Below the pieces are notes generated by a model. That model ran no database searches, was not told the origin of the DNA, and worked only from the letters and a program-made list of their open reading frames with translations. From an uncultured Clostridia bacterium (GTDB taxonomy: Bacteria; Bacillota; Clostridia; Christensenellales; Aristaeellaceae), in contig CAMVEB010000001.1 in the NCBI GenBank assembly GCA_947166385.1, positions 186,001 to 250,000 on the forward strand: 64,000 nt of DNA, read 5' to 3'. Shown here one piece after another: positions 8,436 through 17,926 of this stretch. Position 1 is the first letter of the stretch, and each line of letters starts with the position of its first letter. The translations under genes and the position numbers were made by a program.

Positions 8436-9795
8436 TCTGTCTGGCAACATGGACCCCGCTGGCGCTCGCATGACTCAGGCTGTGGGTCACTCCGCTGCCG
8501 TCACCGATCACATAAAGGCCCGGATACTGGGTTTCAAGATTTTCATCCAGCTGTACTTCCATATTGTAGAATTTGACTTCCACGCCGTACAGCAGCGTAT
8601 CATCGTTCGCTGTGCCTGGCGCAATCTTATCCAGTGCATAGATCATTTCGATGATACCGTCCAGGATCCGTTTGGGAATCACGAGGCTCAGATCTCCCGG
8701 CGTCGCTGAAAGCGTCGGCGTTACGAATGAATCCTGAATCCTTCCCGGCGTACTCCTGCGTCCCCGGACCAGGTCGCCGAAACGCTGAACCATGACGCCG
8801 CCTCCCAGCATATTGCTCAGCCGGGCTATGGATTCGCCGTATCCGTTGGAATCCTTGAACGGCTCGGAAAAATGCTTGCTGACAAGCAGTGCGAAATTGG
8901 TGTTCTCTGTATGTTTGGCCGGGTCTTCATAGCTGTGGCCATTCACCGTCACAATTCCGTTGGTGTTTTCGCTCACCACAGCCCCGTGTGGGTTCATACA
9001 GAAGGTACGGACCAGATCCTCGAATTTCTCGGTTCTGTAAACAATTTTACTTTCATACAGTTCGTCCGTCAGGTGGCGGAATACTTCTGCCGGCAGTTCC
9101 ACACGTACACCGATATCCACCCGGTTGCTGAGCGTAGGAATCCCCATGCTCCTGCAGATGCCCTCCATCCATTTGCTTCCGCTGCGCCCAACGGAAATGA
9201 CACACTTCTCTGCGGTGACGCATTGACCGTTTTCAAGTGTCACCCGGTATCCGCCGTCAATTCTTTCCACGGTATCCACCGGTGTATCAAAGAAGAAGCT
9301 GACCTGATCCTTCAGCGTGTTGTATAGGTTTTCCAGTACGATATAGTTGATGTCTGTCCCCAGGTGACGAACCTGGGCATCCAGCAGATGCAGTCCATGC
9401 TGCAGGCACATCTGTTTGATACTGCTGTTGGCTGTGGAATAGAGCTTTGTCCCTTCTCCGCCGTACTGGATGTTGATCTCATCCACATAGCGCATCAATT
9501 CAAGCGCCCTGGCTTTCCCGACATGTTCGTGGAGGCTCCCGCCGAAATCATTTGTGATGTTGTACTTCCCGTCGGAAAAGGCACCGGCCCCTCCGAATCC
9601 GCTCATGATGGAGCAGGTTCTGCAGCGGATGCAGCTTTTGATCTTTTCTCCGTCAATCGGACACTTCCTCTTGTTCAGCGGATTCCCCAGCTCAAATACG
9701 GCGGTTTTCAGGGGGGTGGGAGTCTGATGGACCAGCTCATAGGCCGTGAATATTCCTCCGGGGCCTGCCCCGATAATCAGCACATCATAATCCAT
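8410..9795 (-). CDS. FAD-dependent oxidoreductase of the COG2509 type
   Basis: A 461-residue flavoprotein. The N-terminal Rossmann dinucleotide motif is IIGAGPGGIFTAYEL, followed by a Cys-rich stretch (KRKCPIDGEKIKSCIRCRTC, near residues 45-65) and the family hallmark SGFGGAGAFSDGKYN. The C-terminus has GLYVIGDGSGVTHSLSHASASG, the second FAD-contacting motif. The substrate and electron acceptor of this family are not known. A paralogue with the same hallmark lies at 43447-45039. The gene is monocistronic, with its own promoter, and ends inside the tail of tmcAL. Confidence 0.85.
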   Translation of the reverse strand: MDYDVLIIGAGPGGIFTAYELVHQTPTPLKTAVFELGNPLNKRKCPIDGEKIKSCIRCRTCSIMSGFGGAGAFSDGKYNITNDFGGSLHEHVGKARALELMRYVDEINIQYGGEGTKLYSTANSSIKQMCLQHGLHLLDAQVRHLGTDINYIVLENLYNTLKDQVSFFFDTPVDTVERIDGGYRVTLENGQCVTAEKCVISVGRSGSKWMEGICRSMGIPTLSNRVDIGVRVELPAEVFRHLTDELYESKIVYRTEKFEDLVRTFCMNPHGAVVSENTNGIVTVNGHSYEDPAKHTENTNFALLVSKHFSEPFKDSNGYGESIARLSNMLGGGVMVQRFGDLVRGRRSTPGRIQDSFVTPTLSATPGDLSLVIPKRILDGIIEMIYALDKIAPGTANDDTLLYGVEVKFYNMEVQLDENLETQYPGLYVIGDGSGVTHSLSHASASGVHVARQIIGSMSSV

Positions 9796-9835
9796 GATCT
9801 TTTCTCCGTTCCTTCTGTTTCGTGTTTCCTACGGG

Positions 9836-9863
9836 ATTATACCATTGTTTTGACGAAAAGCAA
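9836..9863 (-). promoter_or_regulatory. Promoter of the leftward FAD oxidoreductase gene
   Basis: Leftward TTGCTT (complement of 9858-9863), a 16-base spacer, and TATAAT (complement of 9836-9841), about 40 bases upstream of the ATG. Confidence 0.6.
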
Positions 9864-9895
9864 ATTTTCTGTTTCCGTTTTTTTGCATTTTATAG

Positions 9896-9901
9896 TATAA
9901 T
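9896..9901 (+). promoter_or_regulatory. -10 box ahead of the LCP gene
   Basis: An exact TATAAT at 9896-9901 with no good -35 box at 16-18 bases. It ends only 3 bases before the ATG at 9905, so that ATG cannot be the start on a transcript from this promoter; the GTG at 9944 fits. Confidence 0.55.
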
Positions 9902-9943
9902 AAGATGGTTTCTTTGATTCGATGGTTAAGGAGTGTTATTCCT

Positions 9944-11026
9944 GTGCGTAAATTCTTTTCTCTTCTGCTCGCTGTCGCATTGCTTCTCCCCTGTTGTTTT
10001 TCCGCGGCGGAAGAAAGCTGGGCGGATGCAAATCTGCCTCATGAGCGTATGCCTGAAACAATCGAGGTAATCCCTTGGGATCAGCTTTCCCCGGCACTCA
10101 GCGGTCAGCATCATTACCTGCTTCTGTGTATCGACCAGTGGCATTCCATTCCCCGCCCTCAGGATGCTCCTCCGCCCACCGGATACAATGGCGTGCGGCG
10201 GGATCTGTACGGAAACACGGATGGAATCGTCATTCTCACGCTGGATACCCGGGCAAAGCGAATCATGCTGACCTCCATTATTCGTGATGCCATCATCCGC
10301 AAGCCGAACAGTACTGATACCTCTGCCAAATACGGTCGGATCAACTATGTGTATAACGATTACGGTCCGGAAGCTCTCTGCAAAACCATCAGCGAGCATC
10401 TTGGCATTCCCATCGAGAAGTATATTCTTTTCAACTTCGGCCAGATTCAGGATATTATTGATCTTCCCAGTCTGGGCGGTGTGGATATCGAGCTGAACGC
10501 CAATGAGATTCGTTATCTTGCCCGTTACGCGGTGCCTGTCGGTTCTGTCGTAAATGCTGACGGTGTGGATGTGCATCAGAATCCGAGAGCACCGGAAGGT
10601 CTTTACCATTTCCGCGGTCATTCCGCTGTTCTGTATATGCGGATCCGCAAAGCGGACAGCCAGGGGGATTTCATGCGGACCCAGCGTGTCCGCAATGTCC
10701 TCAGCGCCCTGGCGGACAAGTGCCGTTCATTTTCTCTGGATCAGGCGAACGAGCTCGCCAACAATATCATGGAGCATAACGATGCCACCAACATGTCTCT
10801 CAAGGAAATGCTTGATGCTGCTTCCTTCGCCTACGATCTCCGCAGTTGCACAATTGAAGAACTCCGAATCCCGGCGAAGGAAGATGTCCGGGCCATTCTC
10901 TACGCCAACATGCTGGCTCAGGAGGTAAACTGGACCTCTTCCCGGCTCAAGCTGGCTGATTTTCTGGAGCACACAAAACTCACCCGGGATATTGACTTCC
11001 TTGTCACTGATGATGAGGATGACTGA
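9944..11026 (+). CDS. LytR-CpsA-Psr (LCP) family cell-wall ligase
   Basis: About 360 residues. LCP enzymes transfer lipid-linked anionic polymers (teichoic acid, capsule) onto peptidoglycan outside the membrane. Family features: NTDGIVILTLDTRAKRIML, an Arg-containing SIIRDAII strand, RINYVYNDYG, LGGVDIELNANEI, and the polymer-binding Arg cluster MRIRKADSQGDFMRTQRVR. A hydrophobic N-terminal segment (FFSLLLAVALLLPCCFSAA) serves as signal or anchor. I chose GTG at 9944 because AAGGAG lies 10 bases upstream and the upstream ATG abuts a -10 box. The next gene starts 10 bases after its stop, so it leads a small envelope operon. Confidence 0.85.
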   Translation: MRKFFSLLLAVALLLPCCFSAAEESWADANLPHERMPETIEVIPWDQLSPALSGQHHYLLLCIDQWHSIPRPQDAPPPTGYNGVRRDLYGNTDGIVILTLDTRAKRIMLTSIIRDAIIRKPNSTDTSAKYGRINYVYNDYGPEALCKTISEHLGIPIEKYILFNFGQIQDIIDLPSLGGVDIELNANEIRYLARYAVPVGSVVNADGVDVHQNPRAPEGLYHFRGHSAVLYMRIRKADSQGDFMRTQRVRNVLSALADKCRSFSLDQANELANNIMEHNDATNMSLKEMLDAASFAYDLRSCTIEELRIPAKEDVRAILYANMLAQEVNWTSSRLKLADFLEHTKLTRDIDFLVTDDEDD

Positions 11027-11036
11027 GGAGTAGCCC

Positions 11037-12815
11037 ATGAAATGTCCTGAATGCGGTTTGTGGAACCGCGCCTCCCTTCCGCACTGTATTCGCTGCGGTA
11101 CGCCTTTGAATATTGATGAATCCTCCCGCATCACCTGGAAAGACACATTGCGGGACGGCGGCGCTTCCTCCTCTTACCTCCGGGCAGATGAATTCGGTCA
11201 GACGGATCAGACTCCCGAACCCAGGGATGCGCTGGCCAGTGAAATGCAGGATCTGAAGCAGCGTAAACGCCGCGGTGCGGAGCTGCAGAAACGAATGCGC
11301 AGCGAGTGCGGAGTTTCATCGAATGTGGAAATCCTTGATAAAACGAATACAGGCCCTTCAGCGTCTCCTCTCCGGGAGCCGATTGTTCTGCAGCAGATTA
11401 CCCGCTCCGGCGTCCAGGCCAGGCGCGAGTCTGAAGTTCGGTCCCGGGTTCGCTTTCTGGATGAAAACGGAGCCTTTGTGGAATCGAGGGTTTACGATCC
11501 GCTGATTCCGGAATCTTTCCGGTCCGGCGAGGAGCTTCCTTCCGAATTAACCGGTAGGATGAAGCGCCTTCAGCCAGGCAGAAAATCTGTATTTCCGAGG
11601 ATTCTCCTGGTCCTTGCTTTCCTGGCAATCCTTGGCGGAGGATTCCTGGCGGTCCGGCATTTCCTGTCTCCGCAGAAAGTCACAGCGGAGAATCCGAAGG
11701 GCGTCATTATTTCAGCCAGTATGCAGAACGACCAGGCAGCCCACACCATCATGATTCCCGGAACGGATGGTACCACGATTTATATTCCGGAGCTGCATGC
11801 CAGTTATCCGGTTTCTGCCGGTTTTGCTACCATTGAAGTCCCTGATCATATCTGGTATGACAACCTGGAAGGTTCTCTTGATGAAAATATGGATGTAACG
11901 CTGAATCCTTTCCTGAAGAGTTCTTCCGGTCGGCAGTCTCCGATGGATCCGATCCATTATTCGATTACCATTCCGCTCAGCCGGATCACCCTGGAGTCCC
12001 CGGACACTACCCGAACTACAGTCTCCACAACAATGGCCACCATTAAGATCAACGTCCGCCCCGGTTCACGTGTCACCGTGAATGGCAAGGACTATAGTGA
12101 TACCGTCTCATCTGATACCGGTGAAATGAGCTACAATGCCACCATCCAGCCGATCGGTGATAATGTCTTTACTTTTGTGGTTCGTTCTCCCTATTGCAGG
12201 GATAATACGCTGGAGGTCGTCTTCTACCGGGCAAAGCAGGATATTCCTCTGGATCTGGCTGTAGGAACCTACGGGACGACAGATAAGAAAATCATGAAGG
12301 TAACAGCAACGACCCTTCCCGGAGCGCATGTGGAAGTCACAACGCCCCATTCGGATCTGAACATCACGGATCTCGCTTCTACAGGCAAGTTTTCATTCAA
12401 TGCTGTTTTTGATAAAATTGGCTACAATACGATTTCCATTGTTGCTTCTTACGGAAACCGGAAACCGTCACAGGTTGATCATACCGTTTATTATCTTCCT
12501 CCTGCGGATGAATACACCGTCAAAGCATGGCCTCTCACGGAAGAAGGTTATGCAGAATTGCTCAGCAATATCACGGTTCGCGCCGCCCGCGGTCAGGTTT
12601 ATGTGGTCAAGGGAATCGTCCAGTATTCTGTTTCCGATAAACCGCAGATGGTAGTCATCAACACCAGCGACGATGGAAAATCTCAGCCGGTTCTGGTAGA
12701 AAATTATACAAAGACAAAATGGGAAGTCGGAAAATACTATCGGCTTTACGCCGATGCGAATTCAACCTATAACGGAATGCCTTTTCTGAACGCGCGCTAC
12801 ACCTATACAAAATAA
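11037..12815 (+). CDS. Zinc-ribbon single-pass membrane protein with Ig-like extracytoplasmic repeats
   Basis: A 592-residue protein of unrecognised family. The N-terminus is a zinc ribbon with Cys at 3, 6, 17 and 20 (CPECG...CIRCG), followed by a charged ~160-residue cytoplasmic region. One membrane segment lies at about 184-209 (ILLVLAFLAILGGGFLAV). The outside part contains at least two beta-rich repeats of Ig or PEGA type (around residues 340-400 and 410-490, each ending in a DNVFTF or YNTISI strand) and a C-terminal OB-like stretch. It sits between an LCP protein and a secreted protein with almost no gaps, which points to an envelope role. The Cys spacing is the same as in the membrane protein at 18222-20141. 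Confidence 0.8.
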   Translation: MKCPECGLWNRASLPHCIRCGTPLNIDESSRITWKDTLRDGGASSSYLRADEFGQTDQTPEPRDALASEMQDLKQRKRRGAELQKRMRSECGVSSNVEILDKTNTGPSASPLREPIVLQQITRSGVQARRESEVRSRVRFLDENGAFVESRVYDPLIPESFRSGEELPSELTGRMKRLQPGRKSVFPRILLVLAFLAILGGGFLAVRHFLSPQKVTAENPKGVIISASMQNDQAAHTIMIPGTDGTTIYIPELHASYPVSAGFATIEVPDHIWYDNLEGSLDENMDVTLNPFLKSSSGRQSPMDPIHYSITIPLSRITLESPDTTRTTVSTTMATIKINVRPGSRVTVNGKDYSDTVSSDTGEMSYNATIQPIGDNVFTFVVRSPYCRDNTLEVVFYRAKQDIPLDLAVGTYGTTDKKIMKVTATTLPGAHVEVTTPHSDLNITDLASTGKFSFNAVFDKIGYNTISIVASYGNRKPSQVDHTVYYLPPADEYTVKAWPLTEEGYAELLSNITVRAARGQVYVVKGIVQYSVSDKPQMVVINTSDDGKSQPVLVENYTKTKWEVGKYYRLYADANSTYNGMPFLNARYTYTK

Positions 12816-12834
12816 ACAGGAGATGAACCGATTG

Positions 12835-13617
12835 ATGAAGCGTCTGCTTGTTCCGCTGTTGATTCTGCTTCTGGTTGCGTCCGCTGCAATGGCAGATCCC
12901 CTGCCGCTTCTGGATAACTTGTCGGAAACAATTACTGTCCCTTATGATGATCAGGATCCTTCAGCCGGGCAGTATGTTTATACCTACAGCTATCCCTATG
13001 CGGATCCGGAGGATCCGACTGCTTATCGGATCAATAGTTTTTATGAGTACCTGATTAAGGATACAAAGGATTATACGATTCCGAACCTTTCCGAGTATTA
13101 TGCAGGGCAGCATCAGAATGTCACCGTGGATATTTCCTATGAAGTTACTTGCAACAATGATGAGTTTTTCTCTGTCCTGATTCATAAAACAGAACAGGTA
13201 GACAGCCTGACCTCTGAATCCTGGGAAGGCAACACTTTTTCCCGCCTGAACGGAATGCCGGATTCAACCTTCGACCTTCCCCGCCTTCTGGGAACTCTGG
13301 AAGTCGGAGAACATGATGACTGGCTGGAAAACCGCCAGACGCGAAAAGCGAATGAGGCTGTATGGAATTTGGTCTGGGAGATCATTGAGCAAAATCAGGA
13401 TGGACTTTATAATCCGGATTACACAAAAGAGGATCTGACTTTCGATCTGGCGCCTGAATCAGATTTTTTCCTAGATGAATCCGGTAATCCGGTTTTTTAT
13501 GTGATTTCACCCGCTGCAGAGGGCTGGAACGGCAGCTATCCGGTGCTTTCGGCTGATCCGTCCGGTCAGCTTCTGCTGTTCCCCCTCCTGCTGGATGACA
13601 TAGAAGATGAAATGTGA
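12835..13617 (+). CDS. Secreted protein of unknown function
   Basis: About 260 residues with a clear signal peptide (KRLLVPLLILLLVASAAMADP) and likely cleavage after AMA. The mature part is acidic, rich in Tyr, Asp and Pro, and resembles no family I can name; a middle segment (YYAGQHQNVTVDISYEVT) looks like the DUF3298/PdaC-type beta fold, but this is weak. Start choice: AGGAG at 12818-12822 directly touches the ATG at 12823, so the ATG at 12835 or the TTG at 12832 is more likely. It follows the zinc-ribbon gene by a few bases and should be co-transcribed with it. Confidence 0.7.
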   Translation: MKRLLVPLLILLLVASAAMADPLPLLDNLSETITVPYDDQDPSAGQYVYTYSYPYADPEDPTAYRINSFYEYLIKDTKDYTIPNLSEYYAGQHQNVTVDISYEVTCNNDEFFSVLIHKTEQVDSLTSESWEGNTFSRLNGMPDSTFDLPRLLGTLEVGEHDDWLENRQTRKANEAVWNLVWEIIEQNQDGLYNPDYTKEDLTFDLAPESDFFLDESGNPVFYVISPAAEGWNGSYPVLSADPSGQLLLFPLLLDDIEDEM

Positions 13618-13653
13618 TACAGGAAAAAGACAGGAATTTTCCCTTTTTCATCG

Positions 13654-13659
13654 TATAAT
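13654..13659 (+). promoter_or_regulatory. -10 box ahead of ilvE
   Basis: Exact TATAAT at 13654-13659, 35 bases before the ilvE ATG. The -35 region is poor (nothing like TTGACA at 16-18 bases). There is no room for a T-box or leucine leader. Confidence 0.5.
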
Positions 13660-13694
13660 ATATTATCAACCGTTTATGGAAAGAAGGGGTTCTC

Positions 13695-14762
13695 ATGCTG
13701 GAAATCAGCGTCACACTTTCAAAAAACCTGAAGCAGAAGCCCACGGATGAATCTGCTCTTGGCTTTGGCCGGATTTTTACTGACCATATGTTCATGATGG
13801 ACTATGAGAAAGGGGCTGGATGGAAGAATGCCCGCATTGTTCCCTACGGCGCCTTCTCGATGGATCCTGCTTCTATGGTTCTGCATTACGGCCAGGCCAT
13901 TTTTGAGGGCTGCAAATGCTATCGCCGGGCGGACGGCGGTCTGCAGCTCTTCCGTGCGCAGGATAATCTCGCGCGGATGACCCGCAGCGCGCAGCGTATG
14001 TGCATGCCTGCCCTGGATGAGGAAACAGCACTGGAAGGCCTGAAACAGCTGATCAGGATCGACGCGGATTGGGTACCGCATAAAGAAGGTACTTCTCTCT
14101 ACATCCGGCCGACCATGATCTCCATGGATGTGGGGCTCGGTGTCCATGCTTCGAAGAAGTATTGTTTCTTCATTATTCTCAGCCCTGTCGGTGCGTATTA
14201 TAAAGAAGGCTTGAAGCCAGTCAGCATTTATGTGGAGGACGAGTACGTCCGGGCTGTCCGTGGCGGTGTCGGTTTCACAAAGTGCTCCGGGAATTATGCC
14301 GCGTCTATTCTCGCCGGCGACATCGCCGAGCAGAAGGGTTATTCCCAGGTTCTCTGGCTGGATGGCGTGGAGCAAAAATACGTGGAAGAAGTCGGCTCCA
14401 TGAATATGATGTTTGCTTATGGCAACAGGATTGTGACTCCCATGCTGAATGGCTCCATTCTCCCCGGAATCACGCGGGACAGTGTGTTGAAATTGGCGCG
14501 TCAGCTGGGATATGAAGCCGAGGAGTCTCGCCTGGATGTAAATGAAATCTTTGCTGATGCGAAGTCCGGTAAGCTCACTGAAGCCTTCGGCACCGGTACG
14601 GCAGCTGTCATCAGTCCCGTCGGTATGCTGGCCTTGAAAGATGAAAAGGTCACCCTGGGTGACGGCGGAATTGGTCCTGTTGCCCAGAAACTGTATGATA
14701 CCCTCACCGGCATCCAGTACGGGCGGCTGGAAGATCAGAACGGCTGGATCACCCGGATTTGA
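13695..14762 (+). CDS. ilvE: Branched-chain-amino-acid aminotransferase
   Basis: A 355-residue fold-type IV PLP transaminase that interconverts Leu, Ile and Val with their 2-oxo acids. The BCAT blocks are visible: GFGRIFTDHMFMMDYEKG near residue 22, HYGQAIFEGCKCYRR near residue 63, YIRPTMI, and the PLP-lysine context KCSGNYAASILAG near residue 195. The EEVGSMNMMFAYG and GTGTAAVISPVG loops bind the cofactor phosphate. Length and motifs match the longer, eukaryote-like bacterial group. An AGAAGGGG site precedes the ATG. No other ilv or leu genes are in the window. Confidence 0.95.
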   Translation: MLEISVTLSKNLKQKPTDESALGFGRIFTDHMFMMDYEKGAGWKNARIVPYGAFSMDPASMVLHYGQAIFEGCKCYRRADGGLQLFRAQDNLARMTRSAQRMCMPALDEETALEGLKQLIRIDADWVPHKEGTSLYIRPTMISMDVGLGVHASKKYCFFIILSPVGAYYKEGLKPVSIYVEDEYVRAVRGGVGFTKCSGNYAASILAGDIAEQKGYSQVLWLDGVEQKYVEEVGSMNMMFAYGNRIVTPMLNGSILPGITRDSVLKLARQLGYEAEESRLDVNEIFADAKSGKLTEAFGTGTAAVISPVGMLALKDEKVTLGDGGIGPVAQKLYDTLTGIQYGRLEDQNGWITRI

Positions 14763-14777
14763 TGATGAAAGGTTTTT

Positions 14778-15830
14778 ATGCTCAGACAAGATAACACGGG
14801 ACCTTATCACTGGGCCGACAAAACCATGAGCGTTTTGCGGACCAGTCAGTTGGAGGCTTGCGAGAAGGATCTTGCAGGCCTTCCTTTCCTTTGTCTTTTT
14901 GACAATGAATGCACCGATGCGGATGCGGAAAACTTCTACGCCTTTTCTTTTTTCCCCCGGGAGGATCGGAACAGGCCTGCTGTGATGCTGCATACGGTAG
15001 ATGACCTCCGGGTTCGGGTTCTCTCCTCCTTTGCGCCGGAACTGGCATTGCTTTCCACGGATGAGCATGATCTTCTGGTTCGCCTTGTTCTGTTTGGCGG
15101 AAGGCTGATATTGCATGACTGGAATGATTTGATTCCTGCCCGCAGTCTGCTGCGCCGCCTCTGGTGTCGCTTCCGGCATGAAGACGGGTTCCCCGTTCTG
15201 TATATGCCGCATCAGCTTTGTGCATCAGCCCTCTTGCTCCTCGCAGGAGACGAACATAAGAAAATCCGTGATTCTGTGGATCTGGTGCAGAATATGGCAG
15301 ATGATTCTCTGTATCTCATGGGAATGATGCAGGCTTCCGGTCCGCTGCTCCATCTGCAGTCTCTTCTGAAAGATACCTATGCCCAGGGACGCACTGATCT
15401 GATTGAACGGATGCTCCTTTCCGGCTTTGACTGTTTTTATGACCGGGAAGGAAGGCTGTTTCTGATCCATCCTGGTCTGGCTGATCCGGAACAGATGCTG
15501 TCCCGGATGCCTGTTGCGGAACGTTCCTTCCGGGAAATGAGCACGGATTCGCTTAATCACGCCTCCGAAAGTGTCAGCGATCTCGAAAATCCGCTCTATG
15601 AACAGATGCTCTATTCCCTGATGGATGCCGTCCGTCCTGAAATCACCCCGGAAGATGCAGTGGAGGATCTGATTATCCTTGCAAAACAGGGAGTATCCTA
15701 TCATGAGATGCAGGAAGTTCTTTCTTCCCTGCTCGTTTCTCTGCCGACACCGGAAATGCTCAAATCCCTTCAGGATCTCAGTGATCGGATTCCGCGCTGG
15801 ATCTGGTTTTCCTCATCGAGGGTGCAGTAA
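14778..15830 (+). CDS. Conserved-looking cytoplasmic protein, unrecognised
   Basis: A 350-residue protein with no signal peptide, membrane segment or motif I recognise. It is acidic, with long amphipathic helices in the C-terminal half (around residues 170-340) and a Leu-rich block LLVRLVLFGGRLILHDW near residue 100. A GAAAGG site precedes the ATG, and its stop overlaps the start of the pseudouridine synthase gene by one base (TAATG), so the two are translationally coupled. Codon use resembles its neighbours. No function is proposed. Confidence 0.75.
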   Translation: MLRQDNTGPYHWADKTMSVLRTSQLEACEKDLAGLPFLCLFDNECTDADAENFYAFSFFPREDRNRPAVMLHTVDDLRVRVLSSFAPELALLSTDEHDLLVRLVLFGGRLILHDWNDLIPARSLLRRLWCRFRHEDGFPVLYMPHQLCASALLLLAGDEHKKIRDSVDLVQNMADDSLYLMGMMQASGPLLHLQSLLKDTYAQGRTDLIERMLLSGFDCFYDREGRLFLIHPGLADPEQMLSRMPVAERSFREMSTDSLNHASESVSDLENPLYEQMLYSLMDAVRPEITPEDAVEDLIILAKQGVSYHEMQEVLSSLLVSLPTPEMLKSLQDLSDRIPRWIWFSSSRVQ

Positions 15831-16702
15831 TGGAGCGCAGATCCTTTATCATTTCTCCGGAAGCCGACGGCATGAAAGCTGCTGACCTTCTCCGTCGTTT
15901 GCTGCCTGATCTCCCGGAGAGTACCTTTCGAAAGCTCTTTGCCTCCCGGGATGTACGGCTGGATGGTGTCCGGATTTCACGCGATGCTCAGGTTCATACC
16001 GGACAGACGCTTCTCGTTTTTCTCCCGCCTTCCTCCGGGCAGGTTTCACCGCTTCGCATCGTGTACGAGGATGAGGATATTCTCCTTGTCAACAAACCTG
16101 CCGGTATCAGCGTCGAGCCGGATCGTCCCGGTGCGGTTTCCCTGGCTGAACTCTGCCGCATCCATGTCGGAGCGGAAGGTTCGGATTCTTTTTTCCCTGC
16201 TGCCTGTCACCGTCTGGACAATAAGACCTCCGGCCTTTGCCTCTTTGCGAAGAAGGAGGACACGCTGGCCATTCTGCAGGATGCTTTCAGGCAGCGTATG
16301 ATGGAGAAGTATTATACCTGCCTTGTCCGTGGAATGATCAAGCCACCGTCTGCGGTCTGCAGTGCCTGGCTTCGGAAGGATGCAAAACTCGCTCGGGTCT
16401 GGATTCTGGATCATCAGGAGCCCGGTGCGCGGCCGATTACGACCGGCTATGAGACGCTTGAATGCGGTTCTGTTTCCCGCCTGAAGGTACATCTGATCAC
16501 GGGCCGGACTCATCAGATCCGGGCGCATCTTGCAGCGCTGGGGCATCCGATTCTTGGCGATGATTTGTATGGGGACCGGGATTTCAACCGTCTCCACAAA
16601 ACCCGTTCACTCCGGCTCTGCGCAACTTCCCTCTGTCTTTTCACTGGTGGCCGTCTTCCGCAGTTGGATGGACGGACATTTGAAATCATTCCGCCGTTCT
16701 GA
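15830..16702 (+). CDS. RluA-family pseudouridine synthase
   Basis: A 290-residue RNA-modifying enzyme that converts uridine to pseudouridine. The N-terminal ~70 residues resemble an S4 RNA-binding domain (LLPESTFRKLFASRDVRLDG). The catalytic motif CHRLDNKTSGLCLFAKK holds the family Asp near residue 130, and the C-terminal motif GRTHQIRAHLAALGHPILGD is intact. RluC, RluD and RluA subgroups modify different 23S rRNA sites, and the subgroup cannot be assigned here. Start overlaps the preceding stop by one base. Confidence 0.9.
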   Translation: MERRSFIISPEADGMKAADLLRRLLPDLPESTFRKLFASRDVRLDGVRISRDAQVHTGQTLLVFLPPSSGQVSPLRIVYEDEDILLVNKPAGISVEPDRPGAVSLAELCRIHVGAEGSDSFFPAACHRLDNKTSGLCLFAKKEDTLAILQDAFRQRMMEKYYTCLVRGMIKPPSAVCSAWLRKDAKLARVWILDHQEPGARPITTGYETLECGSVSRLKVHLITGRTHQIRAHLAALGHPILGDDLYGDRDFNRLHKTRSLRLCATSLCLFTGGRLPQLDGRTFEIIPPF

Positions 16703-16735
16703 TGATATGCCCGATTTTTGAAGGAGGTTGATTCC

Positions 16736-17926
16736 ATGCTTGCTTCTCGTCCCCCGCTCGGTTGGAATTCCTGGAATACGTTTGGTGAGAAAATCAATGA
16801 TTCCCTGATTCGCGAAATGGCTGATTTCATGGTGGACCATGGCTATCTGGCCGCCGGTTATGAATATCTGGTCATCGATGACTGCTGGTCACTGAGGGAT
16901 CGGGATGAAAACGGCCGTCTCGTCCCGGATCCGGTCAAATTCCCGCATGGGATGAAAGCACTTGCTGATTATGTCCATTCCAAAGGTCTGAAATTCGGCA
17001 TGTATTCCTGTGCCGGTGTCATGACTTGTGCCGGATATCCTTCCAGTTATGATCATGAATTCATGGATGCGGAGACTTTTGCCTCCTGGGGCGTGGATTT
17101 CCTGAAATATGATTTCTGCAATTTTCCGGAAACCGGAGACTGTCGCACCCGCTACCAGACCATGTCAATGGCTCTGAAATCCACCGGCCAAGATATTCTG
17201 TTCTCTGCCTGCAACTGGGGTCAGAAGGAGCCCTGGCAATGGATGCGCAGTGTCGGTGCGCATATGTACCGCTCCACGGGCGATATCATGGATAACTACC
17301 GTTCTTTCACGGAGATTTTCAAATCCCAGCTTTCCAATTTGTCCATGAGTGCTGTCGGATGTTTCAATGATATGGATATGCTCACAGTCGGTATGGGCGG
17401 CAAAGGGAATGTTGGTTTCGGTAAAGTCTGTACATATGAAGAATACAGAATGCAGTTCTCTCTGTGGTGTCTCTGCGGAGTTCCTTTGATGATGGGTGCT
17501 GATCTTCGATCCCTTTCTCCGGAATATGAAGCGCTGATGAAGCACCCGGATCTTCTCCGGATTAACCAGGATGAAGAATGCCGCTCTCCTTATCTGATCC
17601 GCAGAAGCTCGATTTTTACCGGCAATCCGGACCCGCAGGAAGGCGAAATGCCCTGGCGTCAGATTCCTGATTCCAGCTATACGATCTTCCGTCACCTCTC
17701 CGGGGGTGAATTCGCCCTTGCTTTTATCAATCTCTCCGATGCGGAAAGCACGATCCACTGCGAATTGGTGGATTTAGGTCTTCCTGTCTCCTCCGGATTC
17801 GGTTTGGAAGTCAGGGATGTCTACTCGGGTGAATCGCTGGGAAGAAAAGCTGATTACTTCAATCCTGTCGTCCCGGGACACGACATGAGACTTTATCTCT
17901 GCAGGATGGTAAATCTCCATGGCTGA
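16736..17926 (+). CDS. Glycoside hydrolase family 27, probable alpha-galactosidase
   Basis: A 396-residue GH27 enzyme that removes terminal alpha-linked galactose with retention. Landmarks are PPLGWNSWNTFGEKI at the very N-terminus, LVIDDCW, SKGLKFGMYSCAGV, the nucleophile motif FLKYDFCN (Asp after Tyr) near residue 125, and the acid/base motif FNDMDMLTVGM near residue 220. There is no signal peptide, so it acts on imported oligosaccharides. I chose ATG 16736 because AAGGAGG lies 8 bases upstream. A C-terminal beta domain ends the protein. Alpha-N-acetylgalactosaminidase activity is the main alternative within GH27. Confidence 0.9.
   Translation: MLASRPPLGWNSWNTFGEKINDSLIREMADFMVDHGYLAAGYEYLVIDDCWSLRDRDENGRLVPDPVKFPHGMKALADYVHSKGLKFGMYSCAGVMTCAGYPSSYDHEFMDAETFASWGVDFLKYDFCNFPETGDCRTRYQTMSMALKSTGQDILFSACNWGQKEPWQWMRSVGAHMYRSTGDIMDNYRSFTEIFKSQLSNLSMSAVGCFNDMDMLTVGMGGKGNVGFGKVCTYEEYRMQFSLWCLCGVPLMMGADLRSLSPEYEALMKHPDLLRINQDEECRSPYLIRRSSIFTGNPDPQEGEMPWRQIPDSSYTIFRHLSGGEFALAFINLSDAESTIHCELVDLGLPVSSGFGLEVRDVYSGESLGRKADYFNPVVPGHDMRLYLCRMVNLHG

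Noticed and set aside
13618..13694. T-box or leader-peptide attenuator ahead of ilvE
   Set aside because: Only 77 bases, with a -10 box within them; no Leu/Ile/Val codon run and no T-box core.
13719..15212. A 497-residue leftward open frame opposite ilvE
   Set aside because: Antisense shadow; ilvE has intact PLP-enzyme motifs and a ribosome site.
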